This document shows, piece after piece, positions 1 through 9,942 of a DNA stretch of 64,000 bases. Below the pieces are notes generated by a model, which did no database searches, was not told the origin of the DNA, and saw nothing but the letters and a program-made list of their open reading frames with translations. Both the position numbers and the translations under genes were made by a program. Origin of the DNA: Cunninghamella blakesleeana (Eukaryota; Mucoromycota; Mucoromycetes; Mucorales; Cunninghamellaceae); assembly GCA_017871115.1 (NCBI GenBank), contig JAFCIZ010000006.1:1054001-1118000 (forward strand), written 5' to 3'. The number at the start of each line of letters is the position of its first letter. Within the stretch, counting starts at the first letter, position 1.

Positions 1-180
1 TATCAACAACCTCCACAACAAGCTTATCAAGCTCAAGCTCAAGCTCCTCAAGGTGCTGCTTGTGAAGCTGATGCTAAGGCTTTCGCCAGATGTTTAGAAG
101 ATAATACAAATGATATTTCTTCTTGTCAATGGTATTTAGATCAATTAAAGGCTTGTCGTGAAATGGCTCAACATTATTAG
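1..180 (+). CDS. MIX17: MIX17/CHCHD2-like twin-CX9C mitochondrial protein, 3' part
   Basis: The frame is open from the window edge to TAG at 178-180; the 5' part lies outside the window. The visible 59 residues begin with a Q/P/A-rich stretch (repeats of QAQA type) and end in a CHCH domain with two CX9C pairs: C-EADAKAFAR-C and C-QWYLDQLKA-C. Twin CX9C proteins are imported and oxidatively folded by Mia40 in the mitochondrial intermembrane space. The Q/A-rich N-terminal side followed by a C-terminal CHCH domain is the layout of yeast Mix17 and animal CHCHD2/CHCHD10, linked to respiratory function and cristae. A different CHCH protein is possible because the N-terminus is missing, but the CX9C spacing is exact. 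Confidence 0.85.
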   Translation, partial: YQQPPQQAYQAQAQAPQGAACEADAKAFARCLEDNTNDISSCQWYLDQLKACREMAQHY

Positions 181-663
181 ATGTTTATTTTATTATAGAG
201 GGTTATTATTAATTATATATAAAAGTGTAATAAAAAAAAATTTTTTTTAAAAAAGTATACTTATGATAATATAAATAAATAATGATAACGAATAATGATA
301 TGTAAAAAAAAAGGGGTAATAAATAGAAAAGTGATGCCGATTATTAAAAATAAAATGTTAACAATTGTAGACAATTGGGCGCTAAATAAAACAAAAAAAG
401 TACCAATGGCTATGTTTGAATTTTTTTTACCATTAAAAACTAAAACATTGTGCCAAATAAATTTACATGTGTCAAATAATAATAATAATAATCAAACAAT
501 ATATTCTTGGATTATTTAGAAATACTACTGCAGTATAAATAAAATAAAGAATTTGATGATAAAATGAAATCCTGTTTTATTTTATTTTTAATTTAATTTA
601 ATTCTTCCTATTGCAAAATATTAAATTTTGCGTATTTATATTTTTAAAAAATGCCTATTTTTT
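181..663. other. Intergenic, AT-rich
   Basis: Contains an A9-T8-A6 run near 231-246, the only clear A-run-then-T-run junction I saw, and an (AAT)n stretch at 476-493. A 74-codon frame at 295-519 is low complexity with no coding signature. No gene supported. Confidence 0.6.
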
Positions 664-939
664 CTACCAAGAGCATTTTGAAATCTCATAACAATCATCA
701 GGCACATTTCTAGAGGGAGGTGGAGGTCGATGACAGGAGCAAACCTGACGAAGAAAGCCTATCGAGTCTTTACAAGAGCCAATAACGGGGCATTCAGAAC
801 CACAGAAATAACCAAAAGATAAATAACACATGCCTTTATCGTCCTGTACACTAATATCTTGATAAACTTGATAGATATATCCACCATTACATAACAATAT
901 AAAAAGAGAGAAAAGGGCAACACTTAACAACTTAAACAT
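664..939 (-). CDS. Small secreted cysteine-rich protein, unrecognised family
   Basis: A single-exon 91-residue protein. I start at ATG 939-937 rather than the in-frame ATG at 993, because from 939 the product opens with a good signal peptide: MFK, then a hydrophobic run up to about residue 19 ending CNG. The mature part has eight cysteines spaced C-x7-C-x3-C-x5-C-x10-C-x1-C-x13-C-x5-C, with a PPPP run before the last pair. Eight paired cysteines in a short secreted protein suggest a disulfide-stabilised extracellular product. The CxxxC, GxC and CxC pieces loosely recall cysteine-stabilised alpha-beta peptides, but the C3 to GxC interval is shorter than usual, so I do not assign that fold. Function unknown. 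Confidence 0.6.
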   Translation of the reverse strand: MFKLLSVALFSLFILLCNGGYIYQVYQDISVQDDKGMCYLSFGYFCGSECPVIGSCKDSIGFLRQVCSCHRPPPPSRNVPDDCYEISKCSW

Positions 940-1384
940 TTTTTTTGAGAAGAAAAAAATGTAATAAAAAAAAGGAATTCGTTTCAATTTCACGAATTTT
1001 TGTTTTTATATTTCAAAAATCCAAACAACTTTAACTTTATATAATCTAAACCTTCTATAACATCTGCAACAACAGACACTAAAATAGATCCATCAGATAT
1101 CTCTTACTAATCTAGTACAATGCTATTATTTTCTTTTATTTTTTCAGAAAATATAGACGCAAACCTTATTCTATTTTATACGTTTCGTCATTTTGCGTAT
1201 TTATTTATTTATTGATGTTAAAAAATTAAAAAGTTAAACTCATTACAACCATGCATATGTTTATAATTAACAAATGACTTTATTATAATGAATGAATGAA
1301 ATATTATTATTATATTTTTTTTAAAAAAAAAAAAATCAAAATTACAAAATACCAATTTTTTAATTAATTTATTCTTACAATATT
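940..1384. other. Intergenic, between secreted protein and GCN20
   Basis: AT-rich. On the minus strand at about 991-1104 there is a 33-codon open stretch without a start that has protein-like content (see findings). A T8-A13 palindromic tract lies at 1315-1335. No intact gene. Confidence 0.5.
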
Positions 1385-4116
1385 CTAAAGTTTAACACCA
1401 TCCTTTGGACAAATTAATTCTTTGTATTCTTTAATAGTACCACTGAACTTGGTAAGAACACCTTTATCGCAAATCCAAATTTCATTACATACTGTATTAA
1501 TAAATCGTTCATCGTGAGATACAATAATTACACCCCCTTTGTATCTAGCTAAAGCATCTTGTAATGCGTCCATAGATTCCATATCCAAGTGATTAGTAGG
1601 CTAGTTGAAGATAGAAGAATAAAAAATAGAAACAAAAAACAAATAGAATGCTTATTATTACAACCCACACACATATATATATAATCATTATATATAAATC
1701 ACTTTTTATTATTCTACTTACTTCATCAAGAACCAATACATGAGGACCTTGAGCACTTAAACATGCAAATGAAACACGCGATTTTTGACCACCAGATAAA
1801 GTTTTCATTGTTTGTAAACCAACCATACCACTAATACCAAAAGAACCCAAGAATCTGCGATATTCTTCTTCTGTTTTACCAGGGAATTTATCTGCCATGA
1901 AGGCAACTGCTGATTTTGTCAAATCCAATTGATCAATATGATGTTGTGTAAAGTAAGCAATTTTAAGACGACCATTTCTATGCACCATACCAGATTTGGG
2001 TTTATTTTCTTCTGTTAATAATTTGAGTAAAGTAGATTTACCTATAAAAATATATATATTGTATATTAAGTAAAAAAGAAAAAAAAGAAAAATATCAGAG
2101 TAAAAAAAATTATGTTTATATATATTTACCAGCACCGTTAGGACCAACAATAGCAACTCGAGAATCCATACGTAAATCCAAATTAATATTACGAATAATA
2201 GTACGTTCGGCAGTATAGCCAAAAGTAACATCATTCATTTGAAGGATAGGAGGGGATAATTGCTCTGGGTCAGCAAATTGGAAATTGACAGCTTTTTCAT
2301 CTTCTGGTGGTTCCAATACAGGAAGTTTTTCCAAAATTTTAATTTTTGATTGAGCTTGAGGGGCACGTTTAGCATTGTATCTCCAACGATCAATAAAGTC
2401 TTGCAAATGCTGACGGTATTGCATTTGTGATTCATATTCTCTAAGTTGATTTTTACGACGTTCTTCTTTGGTAGCATAGAATTGAGTGAAATTACCTTTA
2501 TAATAATCTAATTTTTCTGAGTGCATGTGTAAAATATCTGTAGCTACTTCATCCAAAAATTCTATTTAAATATATAAAAATATAAATAATAATTATAATT
2601 ACAGCAATGGTTAAAAATGGATAGTTATTAATTACATTTTAAATATATATATTTAAAAAAATTACCTCTGTCGTGAGATACTACTAATAATGTATTTGGC
2701 CAAGTTTGGAGGTAGCTTTCCAACCAAACAATAGCAGGAATATCCAACATGTTATCAGGTTCATCAAGCATAAGTACATCAGGTTTACAGAATAAAGCAC
2801 GAGCTAAAGAAATACGCATACGCCAACCACCAGAAAATTCTTTTGTAGGGCGAACTTGATCAGCAGCAGGGAAACCAAGACCAGCAAGAATAGCAGATGC
2901 TCTATTTTTTTTTTAAAAAAAAGGAAAAAAAAAAGTGATATATTAATATTATAAGAATTATGCTATATAGTTGGTATGAAATAACAAAAAAAAAAAGCAT
3001 AAGTTAAAACAATACTTACTTTGATTCAGCTTTATCACTTTCAATATCTTGTAATTTTTGGAAAGTTTCTTTAAGTTCACTATCATAGGTATCCTTTTGA
3101 TTACTTATTGTCTTTTTGGTTTCTTGATCTAATGATTCATCATCTAATTGAGCATCAATATCAGCAATTTTAGCTGTCAATTCACGTTCTTTTTCTAATA
3201 AATGTTCACGCCATACATCTGCACGAAGAACCATATCTAAAGCACGAGTATTATCTCCAACAACCTTTTAATAAATAATAGGATTAAATAAATAATGGTA
3301 AATAACACTACATCCTTCATATATTTATATATATATTCACTTTATTTTTAAGAAAAAATAAAAAATGTAACTTACTTCTTGTTCAACATAAAGAACGGAG
3401 ATATGCTGCGGTACATTAATTTCACGACGAGCAATAGCACGTAAGAGAGTAGATTTACCAATACCATTTTTACCAACAACACCATAACGACGACCAAAAG
3501 CCACAGTTAAATTAGCATCCGTAAGGATACGACGGCCAGCAAAAGAAATATCAAAGTTCTCAACCTTAATATCTTTGTTCTTCCCCTTTGTTGAAGTATA
3601 ATCCAAAATAGGATTATATAATTTATATTCTTCTTGTAAAGCCTTTTCTGATTCCAAAAGTCTTGACGCTTCATATTCTACACGTTGATTGGTACGCTCT
3701 TGTCGTTTGGCCATCTTTGCTGCAATTTTTGCTTCTGCTTTACGTAACTTTTCTTGATTCACTTGAGATTGAACACGACGACCAGAGACATGATCCAGAT
3801 CCACATTTCCTTTATTTAAACCAGAAGTGGCTGATAAACCTGATTGTTGGCCCATAGTAATGGCTTGATCAAGTCGTTTAGTTGATACATTATTATTAAT
3901 TTCATTGCTTCCTTTTTTAATATACATGGCTGTTAATTCATCGCATAGTTTATCGATTTCTTCTTCTTCTCCTCCAGCATCTATCAAGATTGGTTTGACA
4001 AATTCATGAATAGCATCTTCGTCTTCAAATCCACCTTCTCGTAAGTATCCATTAATATAATCTATAATAGTATCGTCAGCATCGGGAACTGCTTTACGAA
4101 TTAATGCAAGAGCCAT
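1385..4116 (-). CDS. GCN20: ABCF ATPase, GCN20/ABCF3 type
   Basis: Six exons: 4116-3376, 3264-3020, 2901-2666, 2561-2130, 2041-1722, 1600-1385; 2190 nt, 729 residues, close to yeast Gcn20 (752). The product is a soluble twin-ABC protein with no membrane segment. The N-terminal 190 residues match the Gcn20/ABCF3 N-domain (opening [14 protein letters not shown], charged middle). ABC1 has Walker [10 protein letters not shown], signature FSGGWRMR and Walker [12 protein letters not shown], the variant Walker B usual in Gcn20. ABC2 has GPNGAGKST (split by intron 4), LSGGQKSR and LVLDEPTNHLD (split by intron 5). Gcn20 acts with Gcn1 on ribosomes to pass the uncharged-tRNA signal to the eIF2-alpha kinase Gcn2 in amino-acid starvation. 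Family assignment is firm; the orthology to Gcn20 rests on the N-domain. Confidence 0.93.
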
Positions 4117-4416
4117 TTTTTTTATTTACAAATATTATATATATATTTATATATATATATTTATAATAATAATAAAAAAAAAAAGATAGAGAGGTGAAAG
4201 TGAAAGTGAAAAGAAAAAAGAAAAAAAAATATAGACGATTTTTTTTAAAAAAAAAACGGACTTTAAATTTTATTTGTTAAAGTTAAATTTTTTATAATGT
4301 TAAAATATGATGGAAAAAATCTAAATTTGAAAAAAATGTATAATAGTAATAATAAATAAAGGTAAAAAAATTATACAGTGCTATTAAATGGTAAGTAATA
4401 TATATATATATATAAA
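4117..4416. other. Intergenic, SAC1 3' end to GCN20 5' end
   Basis: AT-rich sequence with purine repeats of AAGTG type at 4193-4220 and a T8-A10 tract at 4239-4256. It must hold the GCN20 promoter and the SAC1 terminator, but no specific site can be called. Confidence 0.5.
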
Positions 4417-7327
4417 TTAGAGTTTTTCAGTTGTATTATTATCATTATCAGCTTTAGGAGGGCCGAGAAGATGAGGATGATCAACAAACTGCTCACTGTG
4501 ACGAAGAGCAAATTTGATAGCAGATACGAGAACTGATAACCAGAATAAAAAGATGGCTAAGAAAGCAAGAAGAGAATGAGTACCAAATAAGGTAGGACGT
4601 AATAAAGTTAAAATCAACATAATTAAAGCGAATACAACAATAGGAGGGACGGCACGAACACGTAAAGGTTTCTCATTAGCATAAGGTGATGGTGCGCCTT
4701 TGCTGACTTGATAATTACCCAAGAATAAATCATATGCATCTTGTCTATTACCATCCATAAAGTTGTTCATTACATAACGAGTAACTGAATTTTGGAAATC
4801 TTGAAGAGCACCAGCTTTAGTTCTTTGACCAGTTCTAATTAAATAAAAAAAATGAAAAGGTAAATACAGGTTTCATCACAGCATATTAATACAAATATAA
4901 ATACAAATGGAAATAAAAGCATTATAAAATACCTAGTGAAGTCAGTCTTAAGAGCACCAGTACCAGAGTACATACAACTAACACGATCAGCATTATCAGC
5001 CCAAACTAAATATCATTCAAACAAATAAAACGAAACATCTTTACATGAGCCAAATCAACCAAATTATTATTATTATTTTTAAAAAGATTAATATAATATT
5101 TAAACAACGTACCACCTCTATACATAAATGTAAAGTCAACTTGTTTATCCAAATCGTCTTTTCCGCTCAAAATATCCAATTCGATTAATTGTTGAATAAG
5201 TACATGTTTAGCAAAAGTACTCTGAACAACGTTGGTACGATCCAAACAATCCATACAGTTAGTGCGAATAACAGAAGTTTGTTTCTTTACAACATCGTCA
5301 CCGGACTTGTGGTAGTAACTAAAAATATAATATTATATGCAAAAAAATGAAATAATAAGAATCACAATCTACTTTTGAATATATTTTTATAAGATTATAG
5401 TTTATTTTAATTATGTTTATTATTATTACCTTTGTTCAATTAAACGGTCTTTCAATTCTTCTACCAAGAGTTGAATTCTGTGCCAGCGCATCTTGCTACA
5501 TTCTTTATGGAAATCAAAGTGGGTATAATATAAACGAGGATCATTTAATTGCTTGACTACATTTGCATAAGCTTGAGCCATAGGTAATTCATAACCTTTA
5601 GTATTAACAAGATTAACTAAGATTTGAGGACCATAAATAGAAATCTGTTGATCAAAATGAGCTCTAGCAGAAACGGCCTAGTAAATTTTTAAATCAATAT
5701 AGAAATATAATAATAATAAAAGTTAATATATGATAATGATAATATATTTATAAATATTGAAAAGAAATGAAAAAAAAACTTACACTCTTTTTAGAATCAC
5801 CAACCCAGAGACGGGGGGTATATTTAAGATTAATGAGTTGAGCCCAATAAACAGGAATAGAACCACGAGTTTGAACATAAGATAATTGATGTTTTTTACC
5901 AGCATCTTCATAGAGTACTACTTGTTCGGTTTCAACGTAGTTAGAGACATTACCATTAACATCAACACCACGAGAGAAATAACGGGTACCAGGGCGGTGA
6001 CGACTACGGCGAGTAATCAAACCAAGAACGAATGACTTACCATTAACTTTAGTTTCATTTAATTCGATGACTAAAAAGAAAAAAAGAAAATAACATGAGT
6101 TTATTAATTTATATATATACGTATGTATATATGTGTTAGCTACTTACATCCTTGTAATAATGGGATAACAAAATCATTATACTATTTTTATAAAAAAAAA
6201 AAAAAAAGAGAGAGAGAGAGAGAGGAAGTCGATCATCAAATTAGATCAAGTCAACAATATCAATTCTTTTAATTTTGTTTATTTTTCTCTATCTTACCTT
6301 GGAGTCAATTGTAGCAGCTTGAGTTAATTTTTCACTAATAAACTTGTTCCAATGGAATCTTTCATCAACCTATAAGAATAATATTAAATAAATAAGAGTT
6401 TAATTATCATGAAATAAAAGAGATAACGACTATTAAAGTGTATCACTTACTCTCTTCCAAACAGGGTCACTAGCATTGCTGTTTTCTTGACGTTGTAAAC
6501 TTTGAGTGACATCAAATCCATGAGAATAATAAATAGCACCAGATTTCAAATGTTGTTGTAATAAATCAAGATAAGCACTTTCATCTTTTTGCTAAAAAAA
6601 ATATAAAATATAGTTTTGTGGTTATTAGTTTTATTTCAAATATTTGCTCACTATTTATATTTATATACATATAAGCTTATTTTACCTGTTTAGATGATAA
6701 TCCAGTTAAACTTGTGGCCAAAGGAATGATTTCAAAAGCAGTAGCACGATAGATTTGACTATTGTTAATAGCACCAACGTTTTCACGGCTAGTAATAACA
6801 ATTAAGTATTCACCTAAGAAAAATAATATATATTATATATTATTATCACTCTGGCTCATAACTATGTTTCCTACACTTATTTAATTTATATTTATATATA
6901 TTCTTTTTATTTTACCAGATTGAAGTTTAATAAAACCAGCAATACCATAGATAACTGAAGCAGCAAGTTGTTCACTTACATTAGGCACAGAGTCTAATAA
7001 AATAATAACATTATTAATAATAATAAATAAACATATATATACATGTATGTATGTATATATAATAAAAAAGTATATATAAATATAATTATATGAAAATAAT
7101 ATAATACCTGTAAGTTCGATAGATCCAGTTTCTCTATTAATGAGTAACTTTTGTAAATTTTGATCGTCTTGTTCAACAACAAAAGAGGACTTGGTAGTAT
7201 ATCTATATAAAATATGAAATAATAATAATTATAATAATAATTAATATTGCTATTAATCATCTAATAAACAGATCAAACTCCTTTATACTTTTGACATTAG
7301 TTAAATAGAATAAACTTACAATTTCAT
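4417..7327 (-). CDS. SAC1: SAC1 phosphoinositide phosphatase
   Basis: Twelve exons: 7327-7320, 7202-7108, 6993-6916, 6813-6686, 6591-6451, 6369-6298, 6181-6148, 6070-5784, 5677-5430, 5318-5113, 5005-4933, 4834-4417; 1788 nt, 595 residues (human 587, yeast 623). The catalytic CX5R(T/S) motif is RTNCMDCLDRTN, about residue 390, in exon 10. C-terminal exon 12 encodes two hydrophobic segments (PPIVVFALIMLIL and LLAFLAIFLFWLSV) that anchor the enzyme in ER/Golgi membranes. It dephosphorylates mainly PI4P and so sets ER-Golgi lipid exchange and secretion. The first coding exon is only 8 nt; the frame is recovered exactly at exon 2 to give MKLYTTKSSFVVEQ, as expected for Sac1. Internal exons all agree with the conserved SAC domain, so the model is solid. 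Confidence 0.93.
6208..6224. repeat. (AG)n microsatellite in SAC1 intron 6
   Basis: A run of A followed by about eight AG units inside the intron between exons 6 and 7 of SAC1. Simple-sequence repeat only. Confidence 0.9.
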
Positions 7328-7796
7328 CACAAATAAAGTTTAGTTTCAATATATTTTAAAAAGAAGAAAGAAGGAAATGAAAAAAAAAGGAAGGGCAAGA
7401 TATAAAAAGAAAATGAAGGAGTTTTAAAAAATTAATATTTTAAGCATATTATAAAGTTCAAACTTTCACGAGGCTCTTTCTGGCCAATTGTGTTTCACAG
7501 GTACCATCATTTTTTAAAAGGTCAATCACATGGTTTATTAAATAAAAAAATTTGGGGTCTAATTTATTATAAAAAGCTGATATGATATTTTTATTATTAA
7601 ACGAATAATGAAGAAGATGATTAGAATGTATTTAAAATAAAAAAAAATAAATAAAATACAAGATAATGAAAAATAATGAAAAATAGATGTTTAAAACATT
7701 TACAAATATTAAAAGTAAAAAGGGGAATCAAAAAAAAAAAAAAATGCAAATATAAAAAATAAAGTAAATCACAAAAAAAAATATATTTAAAGTTTT
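7328..7796. other. Intergenic between SAC1 5' end and NOL12-like 3' end
   Basis: AT-rich with many A-runs. A GC-richer patch at about 7460-7540 could be part of the SAC1 promoter, but no defined element was recognised. Confidence 0.5.
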
Positions 7797-8631
7797 CTAA
7801 TCACTTTCGTCTAAATTTAAATCTTCAATGACAGTTACAGTGGTCAATGCTTTTTCCGACTTGAACTCTTTGATATTCCGCTTTTCATCTTTCTGTTCAT
7901 CATCCTCTTCGTCTTCCCCGTCCGTAAATACTGTCTCTTCTTCATCTTCATCACCATGTATGCCTTTTTTTTATAATAATAAAATAAAATAAAACAATAT
8001 AAATAAATTAACATCTTCATCAACTTAGCCTTCGTTTTTTTTATATAAACCTATTATCCTATCCAACCACCATTCACTTGTATCCTTTTTTTAATGTATA
8101 TAATCGCCATCGTCTTCTTTGATTTTTCTTTTTTTTTTCCAAATATATCACCCATTATACTTAATATTTTTCCAATAATCCCCTTTTTATAAATGTATAT
8201 TATTATCACCAACTATCACTCTTTTTTATCATATAGAAACATATTGCCCTCTATAACCACCACCCCCTAATACTCTTTTTTTAAGTATATATATTCATCG
8301 CCAACTAGTATTCTTTTTTATATAAACTTATTTATATTTTCAATCATCATCTAATAGCACTTCTTTTTTCCTTCCTTCTAAATAGGGCATCTTATCCTAT
8401 ATAATAAGCATCTACTAGCCTATTTTTTCTTTTTATATAGATATATTATTTTTTACCTTTTATAGCAGCATTGACTTCATCCATACGTGATTGTACTTCT
8501 TTTAATCTTTCAGCTTTATGTTCTGCTCGTAATTTAATCCTTTCTTGGCGTTCTCTTTCTGCATATTTTTCTCTTGCTGCTTGTTTTCTTTCCAATTTCC
8601 TCTTACGAAATCCTGTTAAAAATTCTCTATT

Positions 8632-8669
<38 letters not shown>

Positions 8670-8935
8670 GATGTATAAAGATTCAAAATAAAGTTCATAT
8701 AAAAGAGTGAAATTATTAATATTATAATTATTATTTTATTTTATATTTGAATGATATTATATTTTTAAAAAAAACACACTTACTGTCGTTTATCGAAATC
8801 AAAATCAATACTTTCAACTGTTTCTTGTTTCTCTCTTCTCTTTTTAGCATAGGCTTTTGATCCAGCTGAAAGAATATCTGTATTCTTCATCTTTTGTGCT
8901 TTCATTTTTTCCATTTTCATACGTTTGTACTTCAT
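7797..8935 (-). CDS. RRP17: NOL12/Rrp17-family nucleolar rRNA-processing protein
   Basis: Three exons: 8935-8784, 8626-8457, 7963-7797; 489 nt, 162 residues. The product is highly basic and helical in the first two exons, with the family core EFLTGFRKRKLERKQ followed by long K/R/E coiled-coil-like helix (AREKYAERERQER). Exon 3 encodes an acidic tail rich in D/E. Length and layout fit the Nop25/NOL12 family; yeast Rrp17 is a nucleolar 5'-3' exonuclease needed for 5' end processing of 5.8S and 25S rRNA. Whether this homolog is an exonuclease cannot be read from the sequence. Intron 2 (8456-7964, 493 nt) is several times longer than the other introns here and contains degenerate repeats. Confidence 0.8.
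7964..8456 (-). repeat. Long intron with degenerate pyrimidine-led repeats
   Basis: On the plus strand, blocks beginning CTTTTTTATATA-like recur at about 7965, 8032, 8083, 8123, 8184, 8219, 8273, 8309 and 8359, each followed by C/T/A-rich spacer containing CACC or CATC. Units are about 40-60 nt and poorly conserved, so this is an eroded tandem array by eye rather than a clean one. Confidence 0.5.
8634..8664. repeat. (AT)n microsatellite
   Basis: About fifteen TA units in intron 1 of the NOL12-like gene, directly before exon 2 (in plus coordinates just above 8626). Confidence 0.9.
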
Positions 8936-9942
8936 TGTTGATTATTGTTATTATAATTAGTATAACTATTAGTATGTGTAAATATGTGTAAAAAAATAAT
9001 TAAGAAAAAGAGGACCGAAAAAAAAAAAAATGCAACCAAATAAATTGTAACTCTCGCAATAAAAGCCACAGGTTTTTTCTTAAAAAGGAAATTGTATAGA
9101 AAAAATATACCCTGATTTATCTTATTAAAATAGGACTAGTTAAATAAGCATACATTATGAATCAGCTTCATTTTAGTATTTTTATTTATAATACTTATGG
9201 ATCCCAAATATTCTATGGTTTGTGACTGATAGAACCCAAAAGATGAGCTAGTTAATATTTATTAAAAGGATCAAATATAAAGTAGGGTGTAAGATAAAAA
9301 TAAAATCAAATAAAAATGTCATACTCTAAATTATATCTATAAAATTAAAATACAAAATAAAAGACGAAGAATAATGAATAAGTAAAATATAAAATATAAA
9401 TAAAAGATAAAATAAAATAAAAATAAAAATAAAAAAATGATAAAATAAAATAATTAAAAGGAAAAGAAAAATAAAAATGATTGTAAAATAAAGGAAAGAA
9501 AAAAAGTAAGAAAGAAAACAAGAAAGTAACAAAGAAAAAAAGGAAGAAAGAAAGTGAGAATGAAAGAAAGTGAGAAAGAAAGAACTAACAAAGAAAGAAA
9601 GGTAAAATAAAAAAATCAAGAATGAAGAATAATAGTAACGTAAATAAAATTAAATAAAGATAAAAAGGGTCAAGAAATAAAAATCAATAGTAAAAAAAGG
9701 AATCGAAGAATAAAATAATAGTAAATATAGAAAAAGAGAAATCAAAGAATAAATAATAATAATTATAAAAATGATAATAAATATACATGGAAAGAAAAAA
9801 GAAAATAGAAATGAATAGAAAAAGGATGTAAAATTAAGTAAAAAAAAAAAAAAGGAAAAAGGAATAAGAATAGAAAAAGAAAGAAAATAAGGGAAAGAGT
9901 ATGAAACTTAATCATATTTAAATTACATAAAAACGATTAAAC
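8936..9942. other. Intergenic; long purine-rich tract on plus strand
   Basis: From about 9360 to 9900 the plus strand is almost all A and G, with GAAAG and GTGAGAAAG repeats densest at 9490-9605. The 97-codon minus frame inside it is a homopolymer-like F/L/S artefact. No gene is supported. The tract lies upstream of the NOL12-like gene and downstream of the DUF3712 gene. Confidence 0.6.

Noticed and set aside
295..519. 74-codon plus frame after the MIX17-like gene
   Set aside because: Lys/Asn/Ile-rich with an N-run at the end; likely 3' flank.
9326..9619. 97-codon minus-strand frame of F/L/S/I
   Set aside because: It is the complement of the polypurine tract; the product is a homopolymer-like hydrophobic string without motif or splice context.
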